From Flavobacterium sp. 83 (GTDB lineage Bacteria; Bacteroidota; Bacteroidia; Flavobacteriales; Flavobacteriaceae), in NCBI RefSeq assembly GCF_000744835.1, contig NZ_JQMS01000001.1:1736001-1800000 (forward strand): a stretch of DNA of 64,000 nucleotides, written 5' to 3'. Within the stretch, counting starts at the first letter, position 1. Every line of letters starts with the position of its first letter. The position numbers and the translations under genes were made by a program. The notes beneath the pieces were generated by a model. That model had not been told where the DNA came from. It made no database searches and was given only the letters and a program-made list of their open reading frames with translations. Below, piece after piece: positions 8,015 through 17,035 of the stretch.

Positions 8015-11000
8015 ATGAAACACAAAATTATTCTTTACTTAATCCTAATGGGGTCCTTTTTTTCTTTATCGGCCCAAAATATAGGAGTAAAAGGAGTGGT
8101 AACTTCCTCCGAAGACGGGATGTCTCTTCCTGGTGCATCAGTGCTAGTTTCTGGGACTAAAATCGGGACTTCTACCGATCTTGACGGTCAGTTTTCGATA
8201 AACAATCTAGACAAAAATGCAACTTTAATATTTAGTTTTACTGGATATGAATCTCAGTCCGTTAAACTTAATGGACAAACCACTTTGAAAATTTCCTTGA
8301 AAGCAGAGTCTTTGAAACTACAAGAGGTTGTTGTAACAGGTTATGGCAAAGAGAAAAAAGCCGATTTAACCGGTGCAGTTACCGTAGTAGAACTGAAACC
8401 TATTACTGGTCAAACCATGAGTTCTGGAAATGCTATGCAAGCTTTGCAAGGAAGAGTTGCTGGTTTGAATATAGAGAAATCAGGAGATCCAAGTGGGGCA
8501 AATAGCAGAATATTAATCAGAGGGGTAAGTACACTTGGCAATACAGATCCATTGTATGTTATCGATGGGGTTCCTACAACAAGACCTGAGGTTTTTGCTA
8601 GTTTGAGTCCAAGTGCTATTGCATCTATTCAAGTTTTAAAAGATGCTTCAGCTTCCTCTATTTATGGATCTAGAGCTGCCAATGGGGTAATCATTGTTAC
8701 CACTAAAAATGCTGTAAAAGGTGGAGTGACAAAAGTTTCTTACAGTACAAACGTTTCTGTTCTTTCAGAGAAAAAGCAACGATATAAAATGCTAAATGCT
8801 TTGGATAGAGGAAAAGTGTTATGGCAAGCCTCTGTTAACGATGGAGCAAGTCCGTCTGGTGGATATGGTGAAATCTATAATTTTGATTGGAATAATGATT
8901 TCAATAATCCAATATTGAATAGTGTAAGTGTAAAACCGTACGTAGGAGGAGATACTAATGTTCCTGTAGGAGATACTGATTGGCAAAATACTGTATACAA
9001 AACAGGGCTTCTTATTAATAATGATTTATCTGTATCTGGAGGATCTGATAAAGCAAATGCGGTATTGAATATGGGGTATTTAGATAATTCTGGTATGCTA
9101 AAATATACTAATTATGAGCGATATTCTGCAAGACTTAATGCCAATTTCAAGTTATTCAATGACAAAGTGCGATTTGGAGTTAATTCGCAATTTACACAGT
9201 CGAATGAGAGGAGTGTTGCCAATGATGTTGGAAACGCACCAACACCAGGTTTAGCAATAACCTTAGCGCCAACGATTCCAGTTTACACTGCATCTGGTGA
9301 TTATGCTGGGCCATTGGGTTCTGGTTATTCAGATAGAAACAACCCATTATTAATGCAATATTTGAACAGATGGGATAATAGCAAAAAAATGGCTTTGTAT
9401 GGTAATGTTTTTACTGAAATTGACATTTTAAAAGGGCTAACCTTTAGAAATAGTATTGGTATGGATTTTAATGATTTCAGCAGAAAAGACATTGAGCCAA
9501 TTGTAAAAAATGGATTTGTTAATAGAGGTAATAATAGTTTAGCTTTTGATACCAATAAATATTCCAGTTTAACGATTTCAAATACTTTAAATTATAATCT
9601 TAGTATTTCTGAACATAAATTTGGAATCTTAATAGGAACTGAATCAACCAAAACAGATTTGAATACGTTGTATGCACGTGCTGAGGGATTCGCGGTTGAA
9701 TCAGAATCTTATTTCACACTATCTGCGGCTACTGGAGCTAGAACAAACAATGGAATTTCAACTGGAAGTAGACTACTTTCTCAGTTTGGTAAATTTAATT
9801 ATTCCTTTTCTGACCGATATTTAGCTTCATTCACTATTCGTAGAGATGGTTCATCAAGATTTGGTCAAGACAATAGATATGGTATTTTTCCAGCTGTTAC
9901 TGCAGGTTGGAGGATAAATAATGAAGAATTCCTTAAAAATGTAAAAGCAATTTCAAACTTGAAGCTACGTGCTGGTTATGGAGAAGTAGGAAATCAATCT
10001 ATTGGGGATAATGCCCGTTTTGGTTTATATGAAGCTAGATACGGTCCTAATCAAAATGTATATTATCCAGATTTTTTCAATATTTATTATAATGTTGGAA
10101 CTGCTTATGATTTGAATGGAACCAATACTGGAAATTTAGCGTCGGGTTTTGTATCTATACAAGCGGCGAATTCAGGGTTAAAATGGGAAACTACCAAAGA
10201 GGTTAATGTAGGTTTAGATTTTGGTTTTTTCGAAAATAAATTATCAGGTTCCTTTGATTATTTCTCAAGAAAGACAGAAGGAATTTTGATTAGACCACCA
10301 GTTGCATCTGCTGTTGGAGAAGGTCAGCAACGTTTTGTAAATGGTGCTTCGACTGCCAATAAAGGTTGGGAACTTACAGTAGGATATGCAGATAAATTAG
10401 ATAATGGATTGTCTTTTAATGTTACCACAAATTTTGGTGCGACTAAAAATAAGATTACAGATTTACCAGCTGAAGTTAGAGCAGCATATCCAGGAACTGC
10501 AGCTAATTCAATAATAGGGCATTCACAATTTGAAGTTTTTGGATTTAAAACAGACGGTTTGTTCCAAAATCAAATTGAAATTAATGAATCTCCAACTCAA
10601 GTAGGTTCTCGATTAGGAGGTATTAAGTTTGTTGATATCAACGGTGATGGTGTTATAAATTCAAATGATAGAACTTTTATTGGTACAACACTTCCAAAAT
10701 TAGAATATGGTATTAATATTAGTTTAGCCTATAAAAACATTGATTTCTCCATTTTTGGTTCTGGTGTAGCTGGACGAGTTGGGGTTGATCCATATATCTA
10801 TTGGAATAATTTTGTTCAAGGAAGAGATAATGCTGCCCCTGGAACATTGAATGCTTGGACACCAACAAATACAAATACGGACGTGCCATCACTTTCATTA
10901 GCACACAATGACACACAGATGTCAGATTATATCTTAAGAAATAATTCTTATTTCAAACTTAGAAACATTCAAATTGGCTATTCATTATCAGATGAGTTAG

Positions 11001-11164
11001 TTCAAAAGTCAGGATTTATTACCGGTTGTAGAATCTATGCTCAAGGAGAAAATTTATTCTGGTTTACTCCAAAAGGATATATTGGTTCCGATCCAGAACG
11101 AACAGATGTTAATAGAATACCAGTACCAACTACATTCTCATTAGGTGTAAACTTTAATTTTTAA
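8015..11164 (+). CDS. susC: SusC-family TonB-dependent outer-membrane glycan transporter
   Basis: Imports oligosaccharides across the outer membrane, powered by TonB. A signal peptide (residues 1-20, ending FSLSAQ) is followed by a carboxypeptidase-regulatory-like domain (about 24-100). The SusC-type plug starts near VVVTGYGKEKKADLTGAV, with RILIRG, LYVIDGVP and YGSRAANGVIIVTTK, and then a 22-strand barrel to the C-terminal aromatic residue (FNF). The length of 1049 aa is typical. The next gene, 9 bp downstream, is susD, so the two form the usual lidded-barrel complex. Substrate assignment to a fructan rests on the GH32 and fructokinase neighbours. Confidence 0.96.
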   Translation: MKHKIILYLILMGSFFSLSAQNIGVKGVVTSSEDGMSLPGASVLVSGTKIGTSTDLDGQFSINNLDKNATLIFSFTGYESQSVKLNGQTTLKISLKAESLKLQEVVVTGYGKEKKADLTGAVTVVELKPITGQTMSSGNAMQALQGRVAGLNIEKSGDPSGANSRILIRGVSTLGNTDPLYVIDGVPTTRPEVFASLSPSAIASIQVLKDASASSIYGSRAANGVIIVTTKNAVKGGVTKVSYSTNVSVLSEKKQRYKMLNALDRGKVLWQASVNDGASPSGGYGEIYNFDWNNDFNNPILNSVSVKPYVGGDTNVPVGDTDWQNTVYKTGLLINNDLSVSGGSDKANAVLNMGYLDNSGMLKYTNYERYSARLNANFKLFNDKVRFGVNSQFTQSNERSVANDVGNAPTPGLAITLAPTIPVYTASGDYAGPLGSGYSDRNNPLLMQYLNRWDNSKKMALYGNVFTEIDILKGLTFRNSIGMDFNDFSRKDIEPIVKNGFVNRGNNSLAFDTNKYSSLTISNTLNYNLSISEHKFGILIGTESTKTDLNTLYARAEGFAVESESYFTLSAATGARTNNGISTGSRLLSQFGKFNYSFSDRYLASFTIRRDGSSRFGQDNRYGIFPAVTAGWRINNEEFLKNVKAISNLKLRAGYGEVGNQSIGDNARFGLYEARYGPNQNVYYPDFFNIYYNVGTAYDLNGTNTGNLASGFVSIQAANSGLKWETTKEVNVGLDFGFFENKLSGSFDYFSRKTEGILIRPPVASAVGEGQQRFVNGASTANKGWELTVGYADKLDNGLSFNVTTNFGATKNKITDLPAEVRAAYPGTAANSIIGHSQFEVFGFKTDGLFQNQIEINESPTQVGSRLGGIKFVDINGDGVINSNDRTFIGTTLPKLEYGINISLAYKNIDFSIFGSGVAGRVGVDPYIYWNNFVQGRDNAAPGTLNAWTPTNTNTDVPSLSLAHNDTQMSDYILRNNSYFKLRNIQIGYSLSDELVQKSGFITGCRIYAQGENLFWFTPKGYIGSDPERTDVNRIPVPTTFSLGVNFNF

Positions 11165-11173
11165 TTAATTATC

Positions 11174-12913
11174 ATGAAGAAATATAATAATATAGTTATC
11201 ATTTGTTTGTCAATTTTATTCTTGACATCATGTAGCTCCAATTTTTTAGATTATGAACCAACAGGCGTATTGTCTTCTGAAAATGTGGCGACAGCTACAA
11301 ATGCGGAAGCGCTTGTAAATGCGGCTTATGCTGCAATTGGAAATGACGAAATGGTAGGCCCAATAACAAACCAATGGGTTTATGGAAGTGTGCGATCTGA
11401 TGATGCCTATAAAGGAGGAGGAGGTCGTGGCGATGTAGATGTTATTGACCGTTATGAACAATACAATACAACTATTCCAGATTACGGTGACTGGATGTTG
11501 CCTAGAACTTGGACAAATCACTATAAAGCGATTTCTAGAGCTAATTTTGCTTTATCTGTAATCAATGCGATTCCTGATGCGGATTATCCGCTAAAAAAAG
11601 TAAGACAAGCAGAATTACGTTTTTTAAGAGCACATTCTCATTTTATGCTGAAGTTATTGTTTAATAAAGTTCCTTACATTACAGAAGAACTTTCTCAGGA
11701 AGATATATTAAAAACGTCAAATGATTTAACAAGTGATGCTTTATGGGACAAAATTGCAGAAGATTTTCAATTTGCATTTGATAATTTGCCACAAAGTCAA
11801 GATCAAGTAGGTAGAGCTGATAAAAATGCTGCTGCGGCTTATCTTGCTAAATTAAATTTATATCAAGCATATAAGCAAAATGATACACATCAAGTAACAA
11901 GTATAGATGCAGTAAAATTACAAAAAGTAATAGATTATGCTGATAAAGTTACAGGTGCTTTAGAGGGAGATTTTGGAAATAATTTTCTTGATGGCCATGA
12001 CAATGGTTCAGAATCTATTTGGGCTGTTCAGTTTTCGATTAACGATGGTACAAATACAGGAAGAGTAAGTTTTGTTACAGGGTTAAATTCTCCTCATGGA
12101 ACTCCTCTTTATGGATGTTGTGGTTTTCACTTGGCTAGCCAAAATATGGTGAATGCATTTAGAACTGATGCTAATGGCTTACCATTATTAGACACTTTCA
12201 ATAATTCAGATATTTTTAATACAATTACCGATGGTGATGCTCCACTAGCATCTGGAGTTACTTTAGACCCAAGAATTGACCATACTGTTGGTGTTCCGGG
12301 AAGACCATTTAAATATAAAAACACTTTGAAAACTGCAGGAGATATGGTCTACAAATTGAGTTGGGCTAGAGATCCAGGAGTTTATGGATACTTTGGAAAT
12401 ATGAAAGAGCAACAATCTCCAGACTGTTCCTGTTATGTGAAAAATGGACCATTTATTGGTACTTCAAAAAATGTTGATTTTATCAGATATGCAGATGTGT
12501 TATTATTTAAAGCAGAAGCATTAATACAATTAAACAGATATACTGAAGCACTACCTATAATTAATCAAGTTAGAGCAAGAGCCGCGGCTAGTACTGCTAT
12601 GCCATTGGCGGCAGGAGCTTCAGATGTTTATAAAATTGCTCAATACCCTTCTTTCTCTTCAAAAGATTATGCTATGAAAGCACTTATGTTTGAAAGACGA
12701 TTGGAGTTTGGAATGGAAGGCCCTCGATTTTTTGATCTTGTAAGATGGGGTATAGCTGAGCCAGTTTTGAACGCTTATCTTGTTGTAGAAAAAACAAAAA
12801 GAGATTTCCTTTCAAATGCGCATTTTACAGCGGGTAGAGATGAGTATTATCCAATACCTCAAAGAGAGATTGATTTTACAGGAGGTTTATATAAACAAAA
12901 TCCTGGATATTAA
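11174..12913 (+). CDS. susD: SusD-family outer-membrane glycan-binding lipoprotein
   Basis: Surface lipoprotein that acts as the hinged lid of the SusC barrel and binds the incoming oligosaccharide. The lipobox Cys is residue 20 (LFLTSCSS). The SusD family pattern is clear: an N-terminal helical TPR-like scaffold, KVRQAELRFLRAHSHF near 155, and a C-terminal block with RYADVLLFKAEALI, RRLEFGMEGPRFFDLVRWG and YYPIPQREIDF. The length of 579 aa is ordinary. It directly follows its susC partner. Confidence 0.96.
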   Translation: MKKYNNIVIICLSILFLTSCSSNFLDYEPTGVLSSENVATATNAEALVNAAYAAIGNDEMVGPITNQWVYGSVRSDDAYKGGGGRGDVDVIDRYEQYNTTIPDYGDWMLPRTWTNHYKAISRANFALSVINAIPDADYPLKKVRQAELRFLRAHSHFMLKLLFNKVPYITEELSQEDILKTSNDLTSDALWDKIAEDFQFAFDNLPQSQDQVGRADKNAAAAYLAKLNLYQAYKQNDTHQVTSIDAVKLQKVIDYADKVTGALEGDFGNNFLDGHDNGSESIWAVQFSINDGTNTGRVSFVTGLNSPHGTPLYGCCGFHLASQNMVNAFRTDANGLPLLDTFNNSDIFNTITDGDAPLASGVTLDPRIDHTVGVPGRPFKYKNTLKTAGDMVYKLSWARDPGVYGYFGNMKEQQSPDCSCYVKNGPFIGTSKNVDFIRYADVLLFKAEALIQLNRYTEALPIINQVRARAAASTAMPLAAGASDVYKIAQYPSFSSKDYAMKALMFERRLEFGMEGPRFFDLVRWGIAEPVLNAYLVVEKTKRDFLSNAHFTAGRDEYYPIPQREIDFTGGLYKQNPGY

Positions 12914-12949
12914 TTGAAAGGATTATAGTTTTTGAGTTAGTTTGGTTAT

Positions 12950-12985
12950 TCCAGAAGAAATCAATTAAAAATGGTTTCTTCTGGA
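12950..12985 (+). terminator. Hairpin between susD and the glycan-binding lipoprotein gene
   Basis: TCCAGAAGAAA pairs with TTTCTTCTGGA (11 bp, perfect). No strong T run follows, so it is more likely a partial terminator or an mRNA-end stabiliser that sets expression of the downstream gene apart from susCD. Confidence 0.45.
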
Positions 12986-13051
12986 TATCAAAAGATTAAT
13001 CATAATCATAAAATAATCTAACTATAAAATAACAACTAAAATAAAAAAATC

Positions 13052-14560
13052 ATGATTAAAATTATTAAAAGAATATCGGTGTTTTTAGTGTTCGGCTGCT
13101 TATTAGCACTAACTTCATCCTGTGAAGATTTAGATTGGGGTGGAATAACGCCTACTATTGCTCAAAAGGTAAGCGGATTAAGTGTTACTTTAAATGGTGA
13201 TAATGCTGTTTTAACTTGGACGAATCCGTCAAATGTAAGTGGCATAGTTGTAATTCATACCGATGGTGTTGCAAACATTGAAAGTGCGGCAACAACATTT
13301 AGCTATGGTATTATTGATGTAAATAAGGATTATACATTTACCGTAAAAACTAAAGATGCTAATGGTAATCTTTCTTTAGGTGAAACTGTTAGTTTACGTA
13401 GAGAAGGCCCAGAAGCTGTTCGCAACTTTAAGGTTGAACAAGATGGTAGGAACCTTATTCTTACATGGGATCCGATAGATACTGGTTTACAAAGTTTAAG
13501 GCTGCAAATTAATGATCAGGTGGTAAATTTACCTGTAACTGACACATCTTATACTATTAGTGATGTCGCTGAAGGAAATTATATTTTTAAGATTAACACT
13601 TTTAATGCTGCTAATGTCATTTCACCTTCTAGAATTATTGAAAAACTTGTGAAATTTGATATTAGAAAAATCGCATTTTTAGGTGCTGCTGCAGAAAACA
13701 CTGCTGCCGCATGGAATGCTTGTAATGGAGGAGATTTTACAGTAGATGACGATGAAACGGCTGCTGCATGGTTTCCAAATATTGCTGGACCATTAACAGA
13801 AGTTACATATCATTCATTTACTGATGTAGCAAATGGTGAAGTAGATTTAAGTACTTATGATGCCATTTGGATTCAGTTCGATGGAGGCTGGTGGGGAGAC
13901 AGAGTAGCCCAATTCCCTAAAAATGGTGCAAACTGTATAATTGGCGAGGGACCTGCAGATGGACCTGCGTGTCCGGATTTAGCCGATAATTTAATTAAAA
14001 AAGTTAAAGCCTATTATCAAGCAGGTGGAAATATACTTGTAAGTAATTTCGCTGTATTTATTTTAGATGATATTGGTGTAGTGGATGGCAATGGAGTTCC
14101 TAATCAAGCTTGGGGAGGTATAGGATATGAAGATTGGGCAACAGGTGGCTCTTGGGGTGGTAGTTGGACAGCAGATATTTCTAGTCCTTACTTTGCTGGA
14201 GTATCTTCAAGTACAGGTGGTTGTATTGGTACAAATTTTGAGACTTTAGCCGCTGGTACTTATAAAAAGAATAGAGTTGCTCAATATAATATGGATTTTG
14301 GTCCATGGAAAGCCGCGACATTGACTGAAACGAGGTCAAATTTTGAAACTGCTGTAGGTGGTAAAATCCTTTGGGGTAACTGTGGTGGTAACGAAGTTTG
14401 GGGTGTAGAATGGCCATCAAAAGGAACAACTGGTACTGTAGTTTGCGCTATAGGCGGTACTTGGGACTGGGAAGTTGGAGGTGCGTCTAATGGTAATAAC
14501 ATGAAGATAATTACTAAAAATATTTTAAACCATTTAGCAGATTTAGGTCTTTCAAACTAA
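13052..14560 (+). CDS. Surface glycan-binding lipoprotein (SusE/F-like position; two Fn3-like domains plus C-terminal domain)
   Basis: Lipoprotein with lipobox Cys24 (ALTSSCEDL). Two immunoglobulin/fibronectin-III-like domains are visible (about 38-117 and 118-205, with the paired LTWTNPSN and LTWDPIDT strands). A C-terminal domain of about 300 residues is rich in Trp, Gly and Cys. That region resembles the DUF4960 type found in the levan-binding protein of the B. thetaiotaomicron fructan locus (from memory, not checked). It is last in the operon, where surface glycan-binding proteins usually lie. Its probable task is to hold fructan at the cell surface for the GH32 enzymes and SusCD (inference). 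Confidence 0.75.
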   Translation: MIKIIKRISVFLVFGCLLALTSSCEDLDWGGITPTIAQKVSGLSVTLNGDNAVLTWTNPSNVSGIVVIHTDGVANIESAATTFSYGIIDVNKDYTFTVKTKDANGNLSLGETVSLRREGPEAVRNFKVEQDGRNLILTWDPIDTGLQSLRLQINDQVVNLPVTDTSYTISDVAEGNYIFKINTFNAANVISPSRIIEKLVKFDIRKIAFLGAAAENTAAAWNACNGGDFTVDDDETAAAWFPNIAGPLTEVTYHSFTDVANGEVDLSTYDAIWIQFDGGWWGDRVAQFPKNGANCIIGEGPADGPACPDLADNLIKKVKAYYQAGGNILVSNFAVFILDDIGVVDGNGVPNQAWGGIGYEDWATGGSWGGSWTADISSPYFAGVSSSTGGCIGTNFETLAAGTYKKNRVAQYNMDFGPWKAATLTETRSNFETAVGGKILWGNCGGNEVWGVEWPSKGTTGTVVCAIGGTWDWEVGGASNGNNMKIITKNILNHLADLGLSN

Positions 14561-14570
14561 TAACATATTT

Positions 14571-14600
14571 AATGGCAGTGTATTCTAATACACTGCCATT
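14571..14600 (+). terminator. Terminator of the fructan operon
   Basis: AATGGCAGTGTAT and ATACACTGCCATT form a perfect 13-bp stem with a TCTA loop, 10 bp after the stop codon. The downstream tract is AT-rich, not pure T. Confidence 0.7.
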
Positions 14601-14769
14601 ATTAAAATTATTTAATAGCGATATTTTTAAAAAAAGAAAAAATCACTCGTGAAATATAAAGTTATATAAGTATAAGATACTAAGTTTATAATATAGAGAA
14701 TTTGGTTATTGTTTTGTTTAGTTGAATTTTTCCAGAGGAAGTTAAATATGACTTCTGTAATTTTTTAAA

Positions 14770-14907
14770 GGAAATAGTATGTTTTAGGATGTATTTCCAA
14801 TACATAGTAAAATTGGTGGAGCGCCTTTAAATCTGGCGAACAGGTTACAATTATTGGGGAATGACGTCACCATAATTAGTGTTATTGCTAAAGGTGAACC
14901 TAAGTGA
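14770..14907 (+). pseudogene. Remnant of a second PfkB-family fructokinase gene
   Basis: One frame encodes DVFPIHSKIGGAPLNLANR followed by LQLLGNDVTIISVIAKGEPK, then TGA at 14905. This is the N-terminal substrate-binding motif of fructokinases and matches residues about 18-55 of the intact kinase just downstream (DLFPTHKKIGGAPLNVALR). Upstream in frame there is a TAG at 14785 where a Trp codon is expected (GEVLWD in the intact gene), and no start codon fits. About 250 C-terminal residues are absent. The fragment is clearly diverged from the intact gene at DNA level, so it is not a recent tandem duplicate; a replaced or deleted older kinase is more likely. Confidence 0.8.
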
Positions 14908-14957
14908 AACCTTAGCAGTTCGTAATTAACAATTTTTGTTTGTTACGATAAATAAAT

Positions 14958-14989
14958 ATTAGAAAACTATAGATAATAGTATTTCTAAT
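14958..14989. other. Inverted repeat upstream of fructokinase
   Basis: ATTAGAAAACTA and TAGTATTTCTAAT form an imperfect inverted repeat around TAGATAA. It could be an operator or a hairpin. The remainder of 14908-15050 shows no gene. Confidence 0.3.
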
Positions 14990-15054
14990 GACATGATTGC
15001 GAGTTTTAATAATGTGTTTAATAAATAAATTTGTTTTAAGTAGTGTTTTAAATT

Positions 15055-15090
15055 AAATTGAGGGTAGACTTTTGTTTACCCTCAATTTTT
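15055..15090 (+). terminator. Terminator-like hairpin immediately upstream of fructokinase
   Basis: AAATTGAGGGTA pairs perfectly with TACCCTCAATTT and is followed by T residues. The fructokinase ATG comes only 13 bases later. It may be the surviving terminator of the decayed kinase gene or an attenuator of the intact one. Confidence 0.65.
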
Positions 15091-15103
15091 AAATTTTTAT
15101 AAT

Positions 15104-16000
15104 ATGAATACAAAATACATGCTAAGTGTAGTTAGCTTTGGAGAGGTTTTATGGGATCTTTTTCCAACCCATAAAAAAATTGGAGGAGCGCCATTGAATG
15201 TTGCGCTTCGAATGAATTCTTTGGGGGCAGAAACAACGATTATAAGTTGTGTTGGTGCTGACGAAGAGGGGAATGAAATTATTTCTTTTATTAATGACAA
15301 TGATATTAGTACAGATTTAATTCAAATAGCTGACGAATATAAAACAGGAGTTGTTCATGTAATGATTAACGAAAAAGGGAATGCTTCGTATGATATTTCA
15401 TATCCATCTGCTTGGGATAAAATAGTGCAAACTGAACTCATGGATAGAATCATTTCAGAAGCTGATGCTTTTGTTTTTGGAAGTTTGATATGCAGAGACG
15501 AAGTGTCTAGAAATACTTTATATAATCTTTTGGATAAGGCAAAATACAAAGTTTTGGATGCTAATCTAAGAGCTCCATATTACACTAAAGATGTACTTAA
15601 CGAATTGATGTTAAAAGCTGATTTTATTAAGCTTAATGATGAAGAATTATATGAGATAAGTAAGCAATTGGAATCTCCTTATAATTCATTTGAGCAGAAT
15701 ATTAAATTTATCGCAGAAAAGACGAATACAAAACAGGTTTGCGTAACAAAAGGGGCGTTTGGTGCTGTCTTATATTACAATGATAAATTTTATTATAATA
15801 GTGGTTATTTTATAAAAGTAGTAGACACTGTAGGTGCAGGAGATTCTTTCTTGGCCTCTTTGATAGTCAGATTGCTTAGAGGGAAATCACCTCAAAAATC
15901 ATTGAATTATGCTTGTGCTGTCGGGGCATTGGTGGCCGGACAGGAAGGAGCCAATCCTAAAATTTCCGAAAAGGAAATAAGTAAATTCATGAAGCTTTAA
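15104..16000 (+). CDS. Fructokinase (PfkB family)
   Basis: Phosphorylates fructose released from fructan so that it enters glycolysis. This is a PfkB/ribokinase-fold carbohydrate kinase of 298 aa. The N-terminal motif GEVLWDLFPTHKKIGGAPLN (residues 13-32) is the fructokinase form, and the C-terminal signature DTVGAGDSF carries the catalytic base Asp247. Met1 (15104) and Met6 (15119) are both possible starts. It stands as a single gene downstream of the fructan operon, behind a terminator-like hairpin and a decayed kinase fragment. It converges on rpe. The assignment to fructose comes from the motif plus the GH32/SusCD neighbours. Confidence 0.9.
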   Translation: MNTKYMLSVVSFGEVLWDLFPTHKKIGGAPLNVALRMNSLGAETTIISCVGADEEGNEIISFINDNDISTDLIQIADEYKTGVVHVMINEKGNASYDISYPSAWDKIVQTELMDRIISEADAFVFGSLICRDEVSRNTLYNLLDKAKYKVLDANLRAPYYTKDVLNELMLKADFIKLNDEELYEISKQLESPYNSFEQNIKFIAEKTNTKQVCVTKGAFGAVLYYNDKFYYNSGYFIKVVDTVGAGDSFLASLIVRLLRGKSPQKSLNYACAVGALVAGQEGANPKISEKEISKFMKL

Positions 16001-16031
16001 AAAAATAGGTTAAGCATAAAATTAAATTTTT

Positions 16032-16114
16032 AAAAAAGCCAAAGAAGCAATTGCACTGCCCCCAAAAAGTTAGACACTATTTGGGTTCAGTCTACAATGT
16101 TCTTTGGCTTTTTT
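16032..16114. terminator. Bidirectional terminator between fructokinase and rpe, with enlarged loop
   Basis: AAAAAAGCCAAAGAA (16032-16046) and TTCTTTGGCTTTTTT (16100-16114) form a perfect 15-bp stem that serves both convergent genes. The loop is unusually large (53 nt) and contains an insertion-sequence-end-like fragment. Confidence 0.75.
16053..16077. mobile_element. Probable IS3-family terminal inverted repeat remnant
   Basis: CTGCCCCCAAAAAGTTAGACAC inside the terminator loop resembles the terminal inverted repeats of many IS3-family elements (recognised from memory). No transposase or second end is present, so at most one end remains. Confidence 0.45.
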
Positions 16115-16131
16115 ATGTAATATAGTGTGAA

Positions 16132-16794
16132 CTAAAAAGAAGTCAATTTTTTCAAATCGGAAATTGTCACTGTTGGATTCTCAGCTTTAAAAACAAAACT
16201 TCCCGCCACAAGAACATCAGCTCCTGCTTCAACCAATTGTTTTGCGTTTTTATTGGTTACTCCGCCATCAATTTCTATAATTGTATTGGCTCCTTTTCTA
16301 GTAATTAAATCTTTTAATTTTTGAACTTTAGAATAGGTGTTTTCAATGAAAGATTGTCCGCCAAAACCTGGATTCACACTCATGATACAAACCAAATCGA
16401 TATCATTGATTACATCTTCTAGTAAATCAATGTTGGTGTGAGGATTTAAAGCTACTCCAGCTTTCATGCCCTCAGCTTTAATAGCTTGTAAGGTTCTGTG
16501 CAAGTGGGTGCAAGCTTCATAATGTACGCATAAGATATTTGCTCCTAAATCAGCAAAAGTCTTGATGTATCGGTCAGGATCTACAATCATTAAATGTACA
16601 TCGATTGTTTTTTTTGCATGTCTTGTAATGGCTTCGAGAACGGGCATTCCAAAAGAGATGTTTGGTACAAAAACGCCATCCATGATGTCAATATGAAACC
16701 AATCGGCTTCGCTATTATTAATCATTTCGATGTCGCGTTGCAGATTAGCAAAATCAGCAGCAAGAACTGATGGTGCAATAAGTGTATTCTTCAT
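16132..16794 (-). CDS. rpe: Ribulose-phosphate 3-epimerase
   Basis: Interconverts ribulose-5-phosphate and xylulose-5-phosphate in the pentose phosphate pathway. It is a TIM barrel of 220 aa. Visible are the N-terminal IAPSVLAADF, the metal/catalytic motif HIDIMDG (34-40), VHLMI, the MSVNPGFGGQ phosphate-binding segment, and the second catalytic Asp in EIDGGV. The ATG at 16794 is chosen over an upstream in-frame start at 16875 because homologues begin just before IAPSVLAADF and a TACTTTTG promoter element lies 22 bases before it. Confidence 0.96.
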   Translation of the reverse strand: MKNTLIAPSVLAADFANLQRDIEMINNSEADWFHIDIMDGVFVPNISFGMPVLEAITRHAKKTIDVHLMIVDPDRYIKTFADLGANILCVHYEACTHLHRTLQAIKAEGMKAGVALNPHTNIDLLEDVINDIDLVCIMSVNPGFGGQSFIENTYSKVQKLKDLITRKGANTIIEIDGGVTNKNAKQLVEAGADVLVAGSFVFKAENPTVTISDLKKLTSF

Positions 16795-16816
16795 TGTGTA
16801 GTTGTATTGTTTGTGC

Positions 16817-16824
16817 AAAAGTAG
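16817..16824 (-). promoter_or_regulatory. rpe promoter -7 element
   Basis: TACTTTTG on the minus strand fits the Bacteroidota consensus TAnnTTTG and gives a leader of about 20 nt. No clear -33 TTG at the ideal distance. Confidence 0.6.
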
Positions 16825-16862
16825 TTTTTTTAGAGCACTTGGCGAAAATTTTTTTAATAAGA

Positions 16863-16980
16863 AGGGATAACTCACGAGTTGTCCGTAGATTGCGTAAGGG
16901 ATAAAGGTGGTATCCTCGAAGTGTAACGGAGAGATAAAGCCGAAAGCCCGACCCGAAGTTTATACGGAGGGTTACGCCCA
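16863..16980. repeat. Structured intergenic element with rRNA-like G/C-rich motifs, likely dispersed repeat
   Basis: A GC-richer block in AT-rich surroundings, with internal complementarity (GGATA-AAGGTGG-TATCC at 16899-16915; GTGTAAC against GTTACGCC across 16921-16978). The segment GCCGAAAGCCCGACCCGAAG (16939-16958) looks like an intergenic repeat seen in other Flavobacterium genomes (from memory). No protein coding signal. It may be an ncRNA or a REP-like element. Confidence 0.45.
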
Positions 16981-17035
16981 AATAGTTTTAAACAGGAATA
17001 GGTCAAGGGAATCTGAAATGAATTCAGATTAAAAA

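Noticed and set aside
14181..14502. Minus-strand ORFs inside the glycan-binding lipoprotein gene
   Set aside because: Shadows of the plus-strand coding sequence; the lipoprotein frame has the signal peptide and conserved domains.
16795..16875. Longer N-terminus for rpe
   Set aside because: A TACTTTTG promoter lies inside the extension and homologues begin at the ATG at 16794.
16754..16981. 75-aa minus-strand ORF over the rpe start
   Set aside because: It covers the rpe promoter and a structured repeat in another frame and has no family resemblance.
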